NCBI GenBank assembly: GCA_003508835.1
Contig: PUFA01000066.1
Location: forward strand, 5,164,501-5,228,500
Direction: 5' to 3'
DNA length: 64,000 bases
Source: Eonycteris spelaea
Lineage: Eukaryota; Chordata; Mammalia; Chiroptera; Pteropodidae
Part shown: one piece after another, positions 23,851 to 37,040 of the stretch
Position numbering within the stretch: the first letter of the stretch is position 1
Layout of the letters: every line of letters starts with the position of its first letter
Notes under the pieces: generated by a model
Database searches by the model: none
What the model was told of the DNA's origin: nothing
Seen by the model: only the letters and a program-made list of their open reading frames with translations
Program-made: the position numbers and the translations under genes

Positions 23851-24379
23851 GCCAAAGAAGGCACCAGAACGTTCTCCAAACAGTGTTCACTGAGACATGC
23901 TCCCTCCTCGAGACGGTGACAGATGTCTCTCTAAAACGAAGGTAAAAAATGGGGACCGAGGTCAAAGCAGTGTGCATCGACTCTGGTTTTCATGAGTTTC
24001 TGTGCTGGGGGACCCTTCCCAGCCTCTGCTGGGACGACGTCCTCGGCGAAGCTGCAGGACACACACCTGTGTCCCAAACATCTCGTAACCACCGTAGCTG
24101 ACATTGTTGGGTGACGGCCACGTGCCAGGACCGGGCCGAGCATTGTGCAGGAAGGAAGTAGCGTATCTGTTCTTCAGCGGAGTTCAGAATTCTTGAGGTA
24201 AGAATCATTGCTAATGATTTATTCTGGAATGCGAATGTGCCGAGGAATGCCGTTTGGGAATTGGCAGCTCTAGATCCTCGCATGATGGATGCAATGTGCG
24301 TGTATTTTGACACTACTGTCCTGCTCGGCGCTGCCCACACTGCGGGCCAGATACTCCTTGGTGGCGGGGCCCTCTGGGC
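23851..24379. other. No gene or repeat recognised
   Basis: Unique sequence. Short open frames without domains. Confidence 0.5.
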
Positions 24380-24528
24380 ACTGTGGGATCTTTAGCAGCA
24401 GCCCTGGCCTCCACACGCAATATGGGAATAGCACACCTCCCCCAGCCGTGACACCCAAAGTCCCCAGCCATGACCAGATGTCTCCTGGGGGCAAAGTCAC
24501 CCCCACTAGAGAACTACTGCTCCAGACT
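24380..24528 (-). mobile_element. MER20-type hAT element fragment
   Basis: CTTTAGCAGCAGCCCTGGCC, CCAGATGTCTCCTGGGGGCA and AGTCACCCCCACTAGAGAAC are in reversed MER20 order. Confidence 0.75.
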
Positions 24529-24884
24529 CTAGGTGAATGCAAGGTGAATGGCTTTTTTCTTTTTAATGGAAACTGTGTGAAGGCATCCTTTAACTGAATT
24601 TGGACAAAGCCAGCCCGGGGCACTCTCTGGAAACAGCTGGTACTACCTGCCTCGGGCGTCACCCGCCAGTGCGGCTGCTTCTGACTGGCCTGTGCTACAA
24701 TCACCACGTGTGCTCATTGTGCATACTTTCTGAGAAATGTTAAAACATTCCAGCTTTCGACCCAGGAATCCACCTCGGAAAAGTCCGGCCAGGAGGAAGT
24801 CTGAAATGTGAACGAGGCTAAAAGCGCGAAGATGTCCAGTGCAGGATTTTCTAGAAACAGCCAAATCTGGGAAGCGATTCAAAG
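24529..24884. other. No gene or repeat recognised
   Basis: Unique sequence between a MER20 piece and an LTR. Confidence 0.5.
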
Positions 24885-25238
24885 TAAGTGCCACGGTTTG
24901 TATGTTCGCCCACCCTCCAATTCACACGTTGACGTCTTAATGCCCAGCGTGAGGCTGTTCTGAGGTGGAGCCTTTGCGGGGTGATGGGCTCATGAGGGTG
25001 CAGCGCACACAAATGGGAGCACACCTTATAAAAGAGGCCGCAAGGAGCTCCCCTTCCTCCTGCACCAGGTGAGGACACAGCGAGAGTGTGCAACCCAGCA
25101 GGGGCCCCAGCCTGCACATGGTGACACCCTGCTCCCAGACCTCTAGCCTCGGGGACTCTGAGGAACGCATTTCTGTTGGTCACAAGCCACCCAGTGTGTG
25201 CTGCTTCATCAGAGCAGCTGGGACGGACCACGACACTT
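24885..25238 (+). mobile_element. MST-type LTR (ERVL-MaLR) with TATA box
   Basis: TGCCACGGTTTGTATGTTCG, AATTCACACGTTGACGTCTT, GAGGTGGAGCCTTTGCGGGG and TGATGGGCTCATGAGGGTGC are followed by TATAAAA at 25027-25033. It ends in CAAGCCACCCAGTGTGTG. This is a nearly complete solitary LTR that keeps its promoter motif. No retroviral genes flank it. Confidence 0.85.
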
Positions 25239-25538
25239 AAGGACAGGACAGTAGCGTCCAAGTACACATTTCGTTCATCAAGGGACGATGTTACGACCTT
25301 CAAAGGGCATGGCTACGAAGCGTATTAATAACCGGAGGAAATGCTTTGCTATATCTTACGCCAAGGAGCTTGCAAATTTGTTTATCAAGTTCAACCTCAA
25401 AAAAAAAAAAAAAAAGAAAAAAGAAAAAAAAACCCACAAAACGTTTCTTTAATAATAAAAAGAACTGCGCCCTCATTAGCTGCCTCACAACTGGGAGATG
25501 ATGGGCAGTTTTCTGGTTTGCTGGTCAATGGTGGTTTG
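25239..25538. other. No gene recognised; poly-A run
   Basis: An A-rich run at 25400-25437 (A16, then GA6-type blocks). Confidence 0.6.
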
Positions 25539-26135
25539 TTTTTTTTTTTTAATTTATCAGGAAACCCCTGCTTTTCTTCTTTTTTTAAAAAAAATTTATC
25601 TATTTAAATTAATTTCAAATATACAGTACATTGGTTAGACATCTATATAGCCCGTAAAACGATCCCCACAATTGCTCCATCCCTCCCCTGGCCCTCCCCC
25701 CAGCCATCATATTAATGCTGACTGCATTCCCTCTGCCGTGCAGCTACTGATCTGTACTTCTTTAACCCTTCACCCCATTCTCCCAGCCCCCAACCCCCTC
25801 CCCTCTGTCCATCACCAAATTGCCCACTATACTTGTAAGTCTGTTTTTGATTAGTTTGTTCTTTTTGTTCCTTAGATTCCGCATATAAGTGAAATCGTAT
25901 AGTATTTCTCTTTCTCTGTCTGACTTATTTCACTCACCATAATAACCTCTAGGTCCATCCATGTCATTGCAAATGGTAGGATTTCATTCTTTTTCAAGGC
26001 TGAGTAATATTCCATTGTCTATATGAACCATAATTTCTTTGCCCACTCGTCTGTTGATGGGCTTTTAGGTTGCTTCCATATCTTGGCTATTGTAAATTGT
26101 GCCGCCGTGAACATGGAAGTGCATAGTCTGCTCTT
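25539..26135 (-). mobile_element. L1 3' end, antisense
   Basis: A poly-T start (25539-25551 and 25581-25590) leads into AATTTCAAATATACAGTACA, AGATTCCGCATATAAGTGAA, TGTCTGACTTATTTCACTC, AGGTCCATCCATGTCATTGC and TTGATGGGCTTTTAGGTTGC. The order is a 3'-to-5' reading of L1. The insertion stops in ORF2 near GCCGTGAACATGG. Confidence 0.9.
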
Positions 26136-29100
26136 CTTTCTAAAGCAACTGGGAGCAATAGAGAGCCACAGAGAACCACAGAGAACCGCAGAGAACAGCC
26201 AGGCAGGATCCTGGAAGGGTTACTGAGGGAGGCGGCTCCGTCCTCGCCACAGCTGGGATTCAGAACCCAGGACCCTGGCAAGCGGTGTGCGGGCTCCATC
26301 AACGCTCAGAGGGCTGCTTCCCTTCCCTGTGAAACGGGGGTGGCAGACGCTCCCCACCCCAAGGGGCGTCGTCAGGACTGAGACAGTGCGCGCGGCAGGG
26401 ATCGGCCCATGGCACGTGCTCAGTACCCGGGACGTCCGGGCTCTGGTGGAAACAGGCCGCGTGTTTGGGGAATTCTGAGGGGTCACTGGTCCTTTGTCAC
26501 CTCGGTTTCTGTAAGAGGTTTTTCTCAAACCACAGGCATTGCATCTCTAGAATAATGGGATCTTTCTACAAGTCTTAATGAAGTTTTCACTGATTCGCTT
26601 TTCATGGGGGTTGTGTTTTTGGTTTAGGGGATTTGGGGTTTTTTGTTTTTGTTTTTGTTTTTTCGTTTTCATCCATTTAAGGACAGCCCTTTAGTCTTCG
26701 GTTATATTTTTGCGACCGTCCTGCCCTCTTTAATGACGCGACAGTGGCAGTAATGTCAACTGCATTTTTTAAAAAATACCCTAACTGACAAAATCAGGCC
26801 AAAAAAAAAAAGAAAGAGGATAGCTTGAACGTTTTTCCGGTGCCCCTTCGCTTGCGTCGTCATCTGTCTGTGACAACAGAAGCCCTCAGGTGGGGTCAAC
26901 CCGCGACCTCACCTGGGCGGCTGTCCCGCAGACGGGAGGGTGTGCCGCCCCGTTCGTTACGCAGGTGAGAATCCGCGCTGCGCTTTTCTGAGCGGATGCC
27001 CGGACTGTTTTATATTTGTTTACCCAGAGTTCTGCAGCTGCTGATTAATTTCCTAAAGTTGCCCTAGAAATCCGGCGGCCGCCTTTGTTCCAGGCCTCGC
27101 TAGCCTTGGCTAACACTGCCCCCGTGTGGACAGCGGCTGCATTACCGTTGGCTGGGGGAAAAAAAAACCTTTCCTCTCTTGTCCACCAACCTGTTTAAGG
27201 AAGTCACTCCGATGGCTTTAATAAAAGTGTGGTCTCTACCGGCTGTCTGAGTGCTCCAGAGTTCTCCGGAGACAGAAAGAAATCCGATTAAGTAGAGACC
27301 CGCTCTAGGATGTGAGTGCGAATCTAGACTCCGAAGCGGATAGGTTCCGGAGCGGATAAAATGGAACACACACTAGTTGTGAGGTTGAGACAGAAAATTA
27401 AAAACGAAACCAGTCTGTGCCCCTTGGTATGAATAAGGGTTTAATAAATATTCACTATAATCTAGTTCTTATAGAGATTCAATTACATGCCCCAAATATA
27501 TATCAAATACAACAACTTTTCAAATGTTGCAAATAGGATGTTGTTCACTTTTATTTAAAGGGCAATCGCGACGGTACAGAAAGGGCTGTGACAGGAACAT
27601 AGTCACTATTCCATCAAGGGATCAGCTACAATCTTTCATTTGAATTTTTTCAGTGTTGTCTTTTGCCAAATGGCCTTTGGTTGCAAATTGCTTATCCAGC
27701 TTGGAACTACAAGCCGCGGCCTTGTTTTTTAAGGGAAGAAAACCCGAAGCCCCAACACCATTTGAAGCCACGGAATTCAAGCCGCATCTCAACAAAGGAT
27801 CGCCCAAATGTGTTTACCTGATGACGGGCGCCACTGTGTGGCAACGGTGTGTACGCCATCCACAGTCCTCCCTGCCTGAAATAAGATTCTCCGCGAATTT
27901 CTCATTTCGTGGGATTCTCACTGCTGTAAATTTGGTGCGTACAGTAGAAGCGACATGTCGCTAACTCACAGTTTTGTACTTGCATAATTCAAATTTGCAT
28001 ACAGTAAGACCTCCCTGTTTCAATTAGGGTCCAGCCAGGCTGATGCACCTTCTGAAAATCTTTAATCTTCTCGGCTCCATGTCGTTTATGTTGTAGATAA
28101 AAGCCATCGAGCTGGCTATGATTTATGGTTGTTTGTTTTATATTAAGGATAAGCAAAAAGCAATAAGAAGTCATTACAGGATCCATTTTCCAATTCGCTA
28201 CACTTGCCTGCTCACCTTCAAAATCCAACCAGCAATAATGAGGGAGACTTCATACAAGTTCAACCAGAAGTTCAAGCTTGTCATGATATCTGACATTGCC
28301 TTTCTGCTTCCGGTCGATCAAACTGTGAATCTCGTCATCCTGCAACTTTGCACCCTGCAATGTGTCTATTGGCCACAAGAGGATGGGACCTGCCTCACCA
28401 GCTACCTGCACTTTTTCAAATCCTTCCCTGGCACAAAACTCTCCCCAAGTGCCCCCCCCCCTGATGATCCCTGAAGTGGGCCTTGCAGCCTTCAGTTTCC
28501 CAGAGGTGAATCCCAGAGGGAACGGCAAGCCCTCCTGGCTCCTCTTGCAAGTCTCAGATTAGATGACACTTCTTCCAGGAAGCCTTCCCAGCTCTCCTCT
28601 CGGGAAACAGATGCACCAACAGGCGACAACTTCCGGAAATGAAAATCAAGTTCAACATGGTGGGGTGAGCAGCCCTGTCAGTGTCCCTGCGCCATGAATG
28701 TTCAACCCCATTTGGAGGTAACACTACCATTCAATGGCCGAGCATGGACAGACGCCATGCTACGAGGTGGGGACACAGCTGTGACTAAGTGCAATGCTCA
28801 GAGTCCCCTAGTTTTCTTTAGGTCCCAGGAGCCACGCTAAGCCGGATTACTTCCGGAAGCTCTTGATGGAGTCATCTTAGAATGGGGGGGGGGGCGGGGA
28901 GGGCAGGGTGCAGAGACAGGTCAGGCAGGAGGAGGGTGCGGTGGTAAAAGAGGAAGAAGGAGGGAAAGGGTGACAGGCTCAAGCTGCCCCACCTGGATCT
29001 GAGAGATTTCCATTTGTCTTGACCCCTCTCTGCCAGAATAATCGGTTTGACCCCAGACCTTCCTGCCTACTTCCCCCTGCAAGCCAGAAGGCAGAGGCCC

Positions 29101-29784
29101 CTCTGTCCTGCCCCTGGCTGGCTCTCAAAAGCCACCACTTGAGGGCGCCGTGGAGAAGACAGTAGCGACCAGAGTTCCTTAAAAAAAAAAAAAAAAAAAA
29201 GTTAAACTGGGTTTTAGGCATTACGGCAAGTAAATACCAGAATAGAAACGGTGTCCTTCCGCTTCAAGGTTACAAACCGGTTAAGCGCAAGGACTACCCT
29301 ACGCAATGCACGTGAAGGCTAGCTCGAGGAATAATGAATGATGTGAGTTTCAAATATTTCAATAAAGCCATATGAATAGTCCCCTATTTCCCCTATTTCC
29401 CGCAGCATGGGAAGTAACACAAATGTTGTGTCTTTGACGATGTCCGGAATTCATTGAAGAGCAAAGCTGCTGGGACAAGCGATGTGTTTGCAACAGCGCC
29501 GCCTTGTGGCGTCGTGTATGTAACACTTTTCGGTGTTAAAAGGTCTGGCAGGGTCGTTGGTCAGCTCTATGGGCAAAACAGCTTTGAATTATCCCAAGTG
29601 TTCAATTATCGGCTGTCTTCAAGAGCGCCTCTCCGCATACCACTTGGCGGAAGCGCACTGTGCTCACCAGTCTTCCTCATGACCAGACCCCCGCTGGGTT
29701 CCACGTGTCATCAACCCACTTCACTGCTTCACCTAAATTCACAGAAATAACCACCTTTTACAAAACTCGCATTTATAAACTGCA
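26136..29784. other. Long stretch with no gene; few repeats
   Basis: This 3.6 kb is mostly unique. An L2-like phrase (CACTTCTTCCAGGAAGCCTT, near 28567) and homopolymer runs (C9 at 28454, G9 at 28885, A18 at 29180) are all I can name. Open frames show no domains. The repeat-free block at 26.8-28.3 kb could hold conserved regulatory DNA, but that is not visible from one sequence. Confidence 0.5.
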
Positions 29785-29962
29785 GCCAGCTAGCTACCTG
29801 GCTCTGTAAAAAGCACTGACCTAGCTCAACCCCTTTACCAGCCTTGGGCAAGTTGCTTAATTTATCTGGGCCTCAGTTGGCTCATCTGTAAAATGGTGAG
29901 GATAAATCTTCCACCTTAAGATAATACATATAATAAACCCTCAGTGCTTATATGTTAAGTCG
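29785..29962 (+). mobile_element. MIR SINE remnant
   Basis: CCTTGGGCAAGTTGCTTAAT, CTGGGCCTCAGTTGGCTCAT and CTGTAAAATGGTGAGGATAA match sense MIR. Confidence 0.85.
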
Positions 29963-30204
29963 GGGGCGTGGGGGGAGGCAGAGCAACCTTCAAAAGGCTA
30001 TAGAAGAACCTCGTTCTGGTCACAGTAACAAATAAATAGTAATGTGGGCAGAGAGAAAAATCAGAAGACACAGAGATTCTGAACTACTCAAGGTAGCTAT
30101 GTTTAGGAGGGAAATTTCACTTTCCACATTAAAGATTTAGAGGAGGCTTGCTTTTTTATAGAGACATATAGATTATGCTTGTAATTTTGAAATTCGGGAT
30201 TTGA

Positions 30205-30495
30205 GGATGTGGTAAAAGAGACATAAAATGTACCACTTTGGCCATTTTTAAGCGTATAATTCGGTGGCATTAAGTACATTCCCATTGTTGTGCCATCGTC
30301 ACCACCACTCATCTCCAGAAGCTTTTCATCTTCCCAAACGGAAACTCTGTCCCCATGGAACGCTGACTCCCCACCTCCAGCCCCACCTCTGGCTCCGAGC
30401 CCCAGCATCCTGCTTTCTGTCCCCACGGATTGGACTATTCTGGGTACCTCATCTAAGTAGCAGAGTCCTACGATATTGGTCCTTTCGTGCCAAGC
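30205..30495. mobile_element. L1M-type 3'UTR fragment
   Basis: ATAATTCGGTGGCATTAAGT, CCATTGTTGTGCCATCGTC, TCTCCAGAAGCTTTTCATCT, CCCCATGGAACGCTGACTCC and GGACTATTCTGGGTACCTCA are a well-known old L1 3' segment. Confidence 0.8.
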
Positions 30496-30584
30496 TAGAT
30501 TTTTACTTAATGGAACCAATAGGAAGCGCCAAACGTTGTCCCCTATAAAGCCCTCAATCATTATGCAAGTCCACAAGTTCTAAC

Positions 30585-31050
30585 CGTGTGGTCCAGGGAC
30601 CTTTGAAAGTTCCAAGACGCCTCAGGGGTCCAAGGATCAAAAAACTAATACTATGAAGTTATTTGATTGATTTTCACCTTCTCGTTCTCTCATGAGTGGG
30701 GTCTTCCAGAGGCCACACGATGTGTGTGATGTCACGGGAGACTGATCATAGGGCAGAGAGCATCCAGCTTTTTTAATTAAAACACCAGTGACAATTATAA
30801 AAAAGAGAAACAGCTGCTCTTCACATAGATTTTTTTTACCTTTGAAATTTTGTTATTTACCGTGAAAATGTTATTTAGTTTAACATATGGTGGGTATGCT
30901 GTCATTCCTTGTGAATTAACGTTTTAAATTTTAATATGGTAAATATCAATAGGCATAACCCGCAGGAACCAACTTTTGAGGTCTCCCTGAATCATTTGTA
31001 CGAGTGTAAAGGGATTCTGAAGCCAAAAGCTTTAAGAATGGCCACATATT
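30585..31050. mobile_element. Possible old DNA transposon
   Basis: GTGTGGTCCAGGGACCTTTG near one end and GTAAAGGGATTCTGAAGCCA near the other resemble the ends of old hAT elements around an AT-rich interior. Family not assigned. Confidence 0.3.
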
Positions 31051-32959
31051 TATGTTAACCTTTCCTATGATGAGTGATGCTTAGACTGGCATGAACCAGG
31101 GAAGACTTTTTCTGTACATAGGCGACTTGAGAACGTCCAAACGTCTCAGACGTGACCACCACCCACACCCAGCAGTACAGGCGCCTCAGAGGTACTGCGG
31201 GGCTGGCTCCAGCCACCACGACAAAGCGAGTGTCGCAACAAAGCAGGCCACGCAAATGTTGTGGTTTCCCAGGCATATAAAAGCGATGTTTACATTATAC
31301 CGCCGTCTATGAGGTGTGCAAGAGCGGCATGTCTAAAAAACGTACATACCTTAATTTTAAAATTTCACTAAAAAAAAAAAAAAAATGCTCACCATCATCT
31401 GAGCCTGTTGGGAAAATGGCACTGAGAGACTTGCTCAACACCGGGTTGCCACAAACCTTCAATTTGGAAAAAAATTAAAAACAAAGAATGCGGTATCGGT
31501 AAAGTGCAATAAAATGAGGTTATTCCTGTATCTCTAATGTCCTATCATCTGATTCTCAAACTCTGCCCTCCAGCCACCTCCACCACCCTCACCCCCATCC
31601 ACACACCCCAGAAAAAAACCACCATTCAAATACTCCAGACCTAAACACTCCCAGTCCTGGCTCCCCTGGAGTCTTCTAAAATATGCCCCCAAGACCCAAG
31701 CATTCTCCCCTTGTGAACCGCCCTCCACTTGATGTGATGACGATGCATAAGGAATAATAAACTAACGTGTGTTGAGCGTGCATCCCACTTACTGCTACAG
31801 ATGATGGGCGTGCTGAGTAACTGAGTAATCTCAAAGGTATGCAGTTATTCTCAGTTAATTCTAGACCAGCTCTGTCATGAATGAATTGCTAAGCTAGAAT
31901 AAACTACGTAGAATCATCCATCTATCGGTCCGGCCATCCATCAAAGCGGCAAACATGCAGAGCGCCAAGCCCCGCACTAAGCCCAGGAGGTAGGTGCACA
32001 GATAAAACACGTTTCTGCCCTCAGGAGGCTCACCTTCGACAGGGGCACTGGCAAACCGATGCAGGCGGTGCTAGCAGGGGTGCTGAGGGCCAGGAAGAAA
32101 AGCCACGCCCAACGCAGAGACAGAGAGGGCTGGACAGGCTTCGAGGCCGGGGGACAGGTGAGCACTTTAATGTGGATTATCCGAGATATGTGGGACCAGG
32201 TTAGAAACGGCAAAAAGACCCCCACTGCTGAAAGAGAACGGCGCCTAGAAGTTTCCAGAAAGAAAACCAAGCCCTTGTGGCTGCCTAAGGAACAAAGGAG
32301 CTTCGGTCTCTGCTTGAACCTGGCCTGACCCGGCCACCGGTGTGACTGACACTCCCCGTGGTCAACGTCACAGGCCTCGGCGCGTCTTCGGCACCCCACG
32401 AGGGCCGGCGTCGGAAGCTGGGTGCCCGAGAGGCAGGACCCTCGCACCTAGCACTTGGCCCTCAGTAAGTCCAGTAACCACGTGCCCATGAAGAAAACCG
32501 GCAGAGCTCACCCACTTCCACCTCTCCAGATGAGATTTTTCTGAGTCATTTTTTCTGGAGAAAAGTGTGTGCTTTTCTTACTAAGAAAAAACAAAACAGC
32601 CCTAAAATCTGCCTGCACTGATGTGTATGGTACGCTTTTGATACAGGGACTATACATTACCTGAGTATATGCTTATCCTTCCAAAAAGAAACAATGGAGG
32701 GATAAATCAAAAACTAATTTTTTTAAATGGTTACTTTATAGAAGGGTGGGCAGCAGGGAGAAAGGGATGAAAAGCCAGAAGTCTCTGAATATATCTGGTT
32801 TCGTACCTTTGATTTTGAAAGTATGTTTTACATAAAATTATACTGAAAAAGGGAGGAGCGAAGCAGTGTCTCCAGACGGAAAATGACTAAACAGTCCATG
32901 AGGTCTTGTTGCCATGCCAACCCCCGTGAGTGACTTGACTCCATACTACAGGTGTTTGT
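31051..32959. other. No gene recognised; MIR-like scraps
   Basis: A MIR/L2-like piece (TAATAAACTAACGTGTGTTG, near 31756) and another near 31960-32040 are very old. The open frame at 31977-32447 has no domain. Confidence 0.5.
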
Positions 32960-33105
32960 TTACTCAGAGACCAGTGAACGCTGGCAGGCTTCAAAACGCT
33001 GGCCCCCATCCCCAAGGTCCGGGTGAACCTGACAATCTGCATTTCTAACAGTTTTCCGGTGGTGATTTTGCTGCTGCTCTGGGGCTACAAGAACCACCAC
33101 TATAA
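32960..33105 (+). mobile_element. MER5A-type hAT element
   Basis: CCTGACAATCTGCATTTCTA, ACAGTTTTCCGGTGGTGATT and TTGCTGCTGCTCTGGGGC, ending near AAGAACCACCAC, are in sense MER5A order. Confidence 0.7.
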
Positions 33106-33299
33106 ACAAGCAAAATTATTTTAAAAAAATTTTTTAGACACTTTGCTTAATCGTGTTGTAAATGACATTGGCCTCATGATATTACATATAGTAGGATAAG
33201 GTAAGTAAATCCTGTTAGTAGCAGCATCTTAAAGTAAAAAACAAAGTCTTAATTGGAATTAGAAAATTGTATAATTCATGTAGGTATTTTGGTTTTTTA

Positions 33300-33332
33300 A
33301 AATATATATATATTTTAAATATATATATATAT
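33300..33332. repeat. AT-rich palindrome
   Basis: ATATATATATTTTAAATATATATATAT-type sequence is self-complementary around TTTAAA and could extrude as a small cruciform. Confidence 0.8.
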
Positions 33333-33806
33333 TCCTTGTTCTCTACATGGAGAAGGCCTAGGAGCTGAAGCAACCCAGTTTTAATGATCGCCCCTTACCC
33401 ACAAATCACCATTTCCCATAAAAAAGAACCAGGACACTTGGAGAAATAAGTCTCTATGTCTGGGTCAAGAAAAGTTCAAGATGAGCTCAGAATATCTCAT
33501 CGTGGCTAAAAGCTAAGAAGCCTTTCAGACTGTTGTCCCAAACGCGGGACCAGCTCGGAGCCCCCTTGGGCCAGAGACAGGAGACTCGGCATCAAATGAT
33601 GCCTGCAACTGGTTAAAACACAGCACACGTCTAACGAGTTCATGCCAACAAATTTCAAAGTTCATTCACCAGTCGTGTCTGGAAGATGTTGGGCACCAAC
33701 TTGTTATTCCCGATGCTGGTTAACCAAGGAAAATCAAGGTTTACCCCTTCTTGTTTAAGCTGTATTTCAGGGTAAGCAACAATCACCAGTGAGGTCTCCT
33801 TTATAG

Positions 33807-34021
33807 CAGGGATCCCCAACCCCCGGGCCACAGACTGGTACCGGTCCGTGGCCTGTTAGGAACCGAGCAGGTGAGTGATGCGGTGAGCAAGCGAAGCTTC
33901 ATCTGTGTCCGCAGCCGCTCCCCAGCACCAGCATCACCGCCTCAGCTCCACCTCAGATCACCAGGCATTAGATTCTCACAGGAGCACCAGTCCCTGGTGC
34001 CAGAAATGTTGGGGACCGCTG
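33807..34021 (+). mobile_element. MER1-like hAT-Charlie element, complete with target-site duplication
   Basis: It starts CAGGGATCCCCAACCCCCGG, continues TGGTACCGGTCCGTGGCCTG and GGCATTAGATTCTCACAGG, and ends TGTTGGGGACCGCTG, an imperfect inverted match of the start. The flanks are CTTTATAG (33799-33806) and CTTTATGG (34022-34029), an 8 bp duplication with one mismatch, as expected for hAT. There is no transposase. The MER1 name is from memory of the consensus. Confidence 0.88.
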
Positions 34022-34029
34022 CTTTATGG

Positions 34030-36859
34030 AATTCCAACTAGTAAATGCAGAAAGAATGATAGAACTTTGGGGGAAAAAAACACCTTTATAACATCCCTAA
34101 TGTTCATCAATGGCTACTAAAACCCAAAGAAAGGCTGATGGGGAACTTTAAAATGGCTGGTTAGTGTGACATCTAAGCCACGGATCAAACTCAACACCAC
34201 TACAGGTTAGAAAGCCAAATGCTGTGTGTGTACGGTGATGCCATGGGCGGTGCACAGCCTGCCTGGTCCCCGAAACTGAACTCGAATCTACTTTAAACCT
34301 AGATGCAATTTACTAGGTTTTAGAACATATAGAGGCTAGAAAAACAGGTTAGATAAAACCACAAACAAGCAAGAAACCCAAACAAGAATGTGAGAACTTC
34401 TATCGGACAAATGACCCAGTTTCTTCAAAAAATAAACTGTCTTGATGTGTGTAGGGGGGAGGTTTAAATTAAAACAGGCTTAGGAAACCTTAAGAAACCC
34501 AAAAATAAGCCAATCTTCTTTAGATCCCGATTGCAACTTACCACCCATAAGAAGACAATTTTGAGACATCCCAGAAATGCAGACACGGAGGCTGGCTGCG
34601 AGAAATCACTGTCCATTTAGCTTGGTGTGATCATAAAAGAGCCCTTACCTGTTAAGAGATATGTACTCAAATATTTTAGGGATAAAATTAAACTACGCCT
34701 TTAAAATACTAAGGGGGGATTAGCAAAAGGACGCAAAATGTTGCTGACGAGGACGGGGCAATCATCACATCAACCTCTGTTATCGTGTATGTTTAAGGTT
34801 ATAATTATAAAATAATAAAAATCAGAAATCAGAAACACAATAAAGAGTCAAACCCAAAGATGCAAAACACCAAATCTATATTTACATCCACATATAATAA
34901 CATAACTTTAAGCTGAAATATATCATAAATAAAACAAGTAAATGTCTACTGTTTGACAACTTAAGTATCAACAATTAAAATAAATCAAACTGGAATGAAA
35001 TAAATACATAAACAAAAATCCAACAGATTGTACCTCTATTATATGTACTGTTGTCTCAAAGAAAAAAAAACATATAAAACCAGTAGTATCCCAATAGTTA
35101 ATACTGATGGACAAAAAAGAAAAAACATTCTGAAGTACAAGGGCTGTAAAAAAAAAAAAAAAAAAAACTGGTTACTTTTATGCATTCAGTAATGTGGTTA
35201 GAAAGGAGAAATATGAAAGCCCCCAAAATTTCAGCGTAACACGAACTGACTTATTTTCAAATAGATTTGGTGATTTTTTTTTTTTAAACACGAGTTTAAA
35301 TTTCAGCCCTCTATTATCACGTATCCCCTTTTAAGATTTACGTTTATAGTCAGAGCAAGCTTTCCGTAACACTCATCGGATCAGGCAACGATCAAGCCAA
35401 TCATCTCGCAAATGTGTTCATCTTCAAAAATATGCTATAAAAGTGCAAAACTATGAAAACAAAAGATCTAGATTATGTACATATGGCTCAGCTTGTGAAC
35501 AGGAAAAAAGGTTAATAGTGTACAATTTCCTGATACAAAGCACTTCACTGCGATGCCAGCAGACCGATCTCAAATTAGGCCTCCCCTCACGCGGGAGGTT
35601 AAGACTTCTCCATCAAGTAAGCTTCACGTTGCATAATGAAAACAGAAAACAAAAAACAAAACAAAAGATCAGGGTTCTTTTAGGACTCGACCCTTGCTCT
35701 ACTAGAGCAGGACGAGGCGAGAAAAAATTAACAGTGCAAATTTATCTTTGAAACAGTTTTCTTAATAAAATGTTTTGTGGTTGCTAAACCTAGAGTCTAC
35801 TGAAGAAACTCAGCCGTGGACAGCAAATTCAGGGAACAAAAGTTTAAAACAGCCGGTCAGCCAAGTGGTGGCTAGCCTCACTTCAAAACCCAAATCGCAA
35901 GTGTACCGAGAAAACGCTTCCGAACGACCAGACCTGGGAAGACAGGTGAGGTCTGGAACGGCGACCTGCTCCCCAGTCACCAGAAGGCTCGCTCGGCAGC
36001 AGCTAGTTCGGAATCGACGTGCTTCACCTGAGCGTGTCCACCAGAGACTCAAACGCAGACACACACCAACACTTCCGCACACAAACCTAAAATCTACCCC
36101 CAAACTTTCATTTTCCTTTAAAATTGCTTCCAACACATGTACTTCACATGTATAATTTAGCATTCATATTTTTATCTACTAATTTAGGCGAACGCACGCC
36201 CCAAAAAAACCTGAATTTACCAACAAAAATGATTAATTCTGGCAGGAAATTGAGTAACTTCACATACGACTTGGTATGTTTACTGGATAAGCTGGCTGCT
36301 CCACAGAGGAAATGTTTCTCTGTGGACACACGCACGTCAAAGTCCCACAAACCACCCCACTCGGAAGAGGGCCAGGCCCTGGGCACCCCCTCAGCCGACA
36401 CACTGAGACTTGCAATAAAAGGGCGCCGGGTTCTGAATGGCTGACCTCAATGTATGCAGCACATATCCACAGAGTCAATACTTCCATGAACAACTTTAAG
36501 ACAACAAGAGACTGAGGACGATTTAACATAATACAAATCATTGAGAAAACATTTTTAAAAACATATTTTTAAATGAAAGCACAAAAATAGAAACTGCTCA
36601 AAGTGATGAGCTGCGTTGGAGGAAAAGAACACACGTGGCATTTGAACAAGCAGGTTTACCACTTACATATCTACAGATTTTTACCTGAGGTGCAAGCATT
36701 ATAGACTTTCTCCCCACCCCGCCCCACCCCCCCCCAACGATTTTTTTTCAGCAGCGCTCAAGTATGCAAAAAAAAAATCCACTTCTTATTTGGTCAATTC
36801 TAAAAAAAATATTATTCAGGGACAAAATAGAGATTTCCAGTCTCCATTTGTTTATAACT
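34030..36859. other. 3' flank of ZNF217, repeat-poor
   Basis: AT-rich, almost free of recognisable transposons, with poly-A runs (for example 35149-35167). It may include a longer ZNF217 3'UTR on the minus strand, but no second AATAAA on that strand was found. The overlapping open frames at 35.4-36.5 kb on both strands have no domains. Confidence 0.5.
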
Positions 36860-37040
36860 CAACTGTTCCAACTATAGTTTTTTTATTGCTATTTGATACA
36901 AAAGTTAACAGAACTTTACAAAACTGTAGTGTTCCTTATGTTCTATGTACAGTACAATCACAGCTTATTTCAGTAGCTTTCACCATTCGCTTTTTCAAAG
37001 GATGAACTAAATTTCACGGAGTACACACATCCATCAAGAC
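36860..37040 (-). other. ZNF217: ZNF217 terminal 3'UTR exon (predicted)
   Basis: A strong acceptor (pyrimidine run ending CCCCCTTAG) sits just above 37040, downstream of the post-stop donor at 38727. The exon is noncoding. The nearest canonical AATAAA on the minus strand is at 36887-36882, so a short form would end near 36860. The human mRNA has a longer 3'UTR, and the repeat-free DNA down to about 34.8 kb may belong to it, but I see no second canonical AATAAA there. The lower end is therefore approximate. Confidence 0.6.
36882..36887 (-). terminator. Poly(A) signal AATAAA of ZNF217
   Basis: AATAAA reads on the minus strand inside AGCAATAAAAAAAC, about 155 nt into the predicted terminal exon. 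It is the only canonical hexamer on this strand between 34.5 and 37.0 kb that I found. Use of this site is inferred, not shown. Confidence 0.5.
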
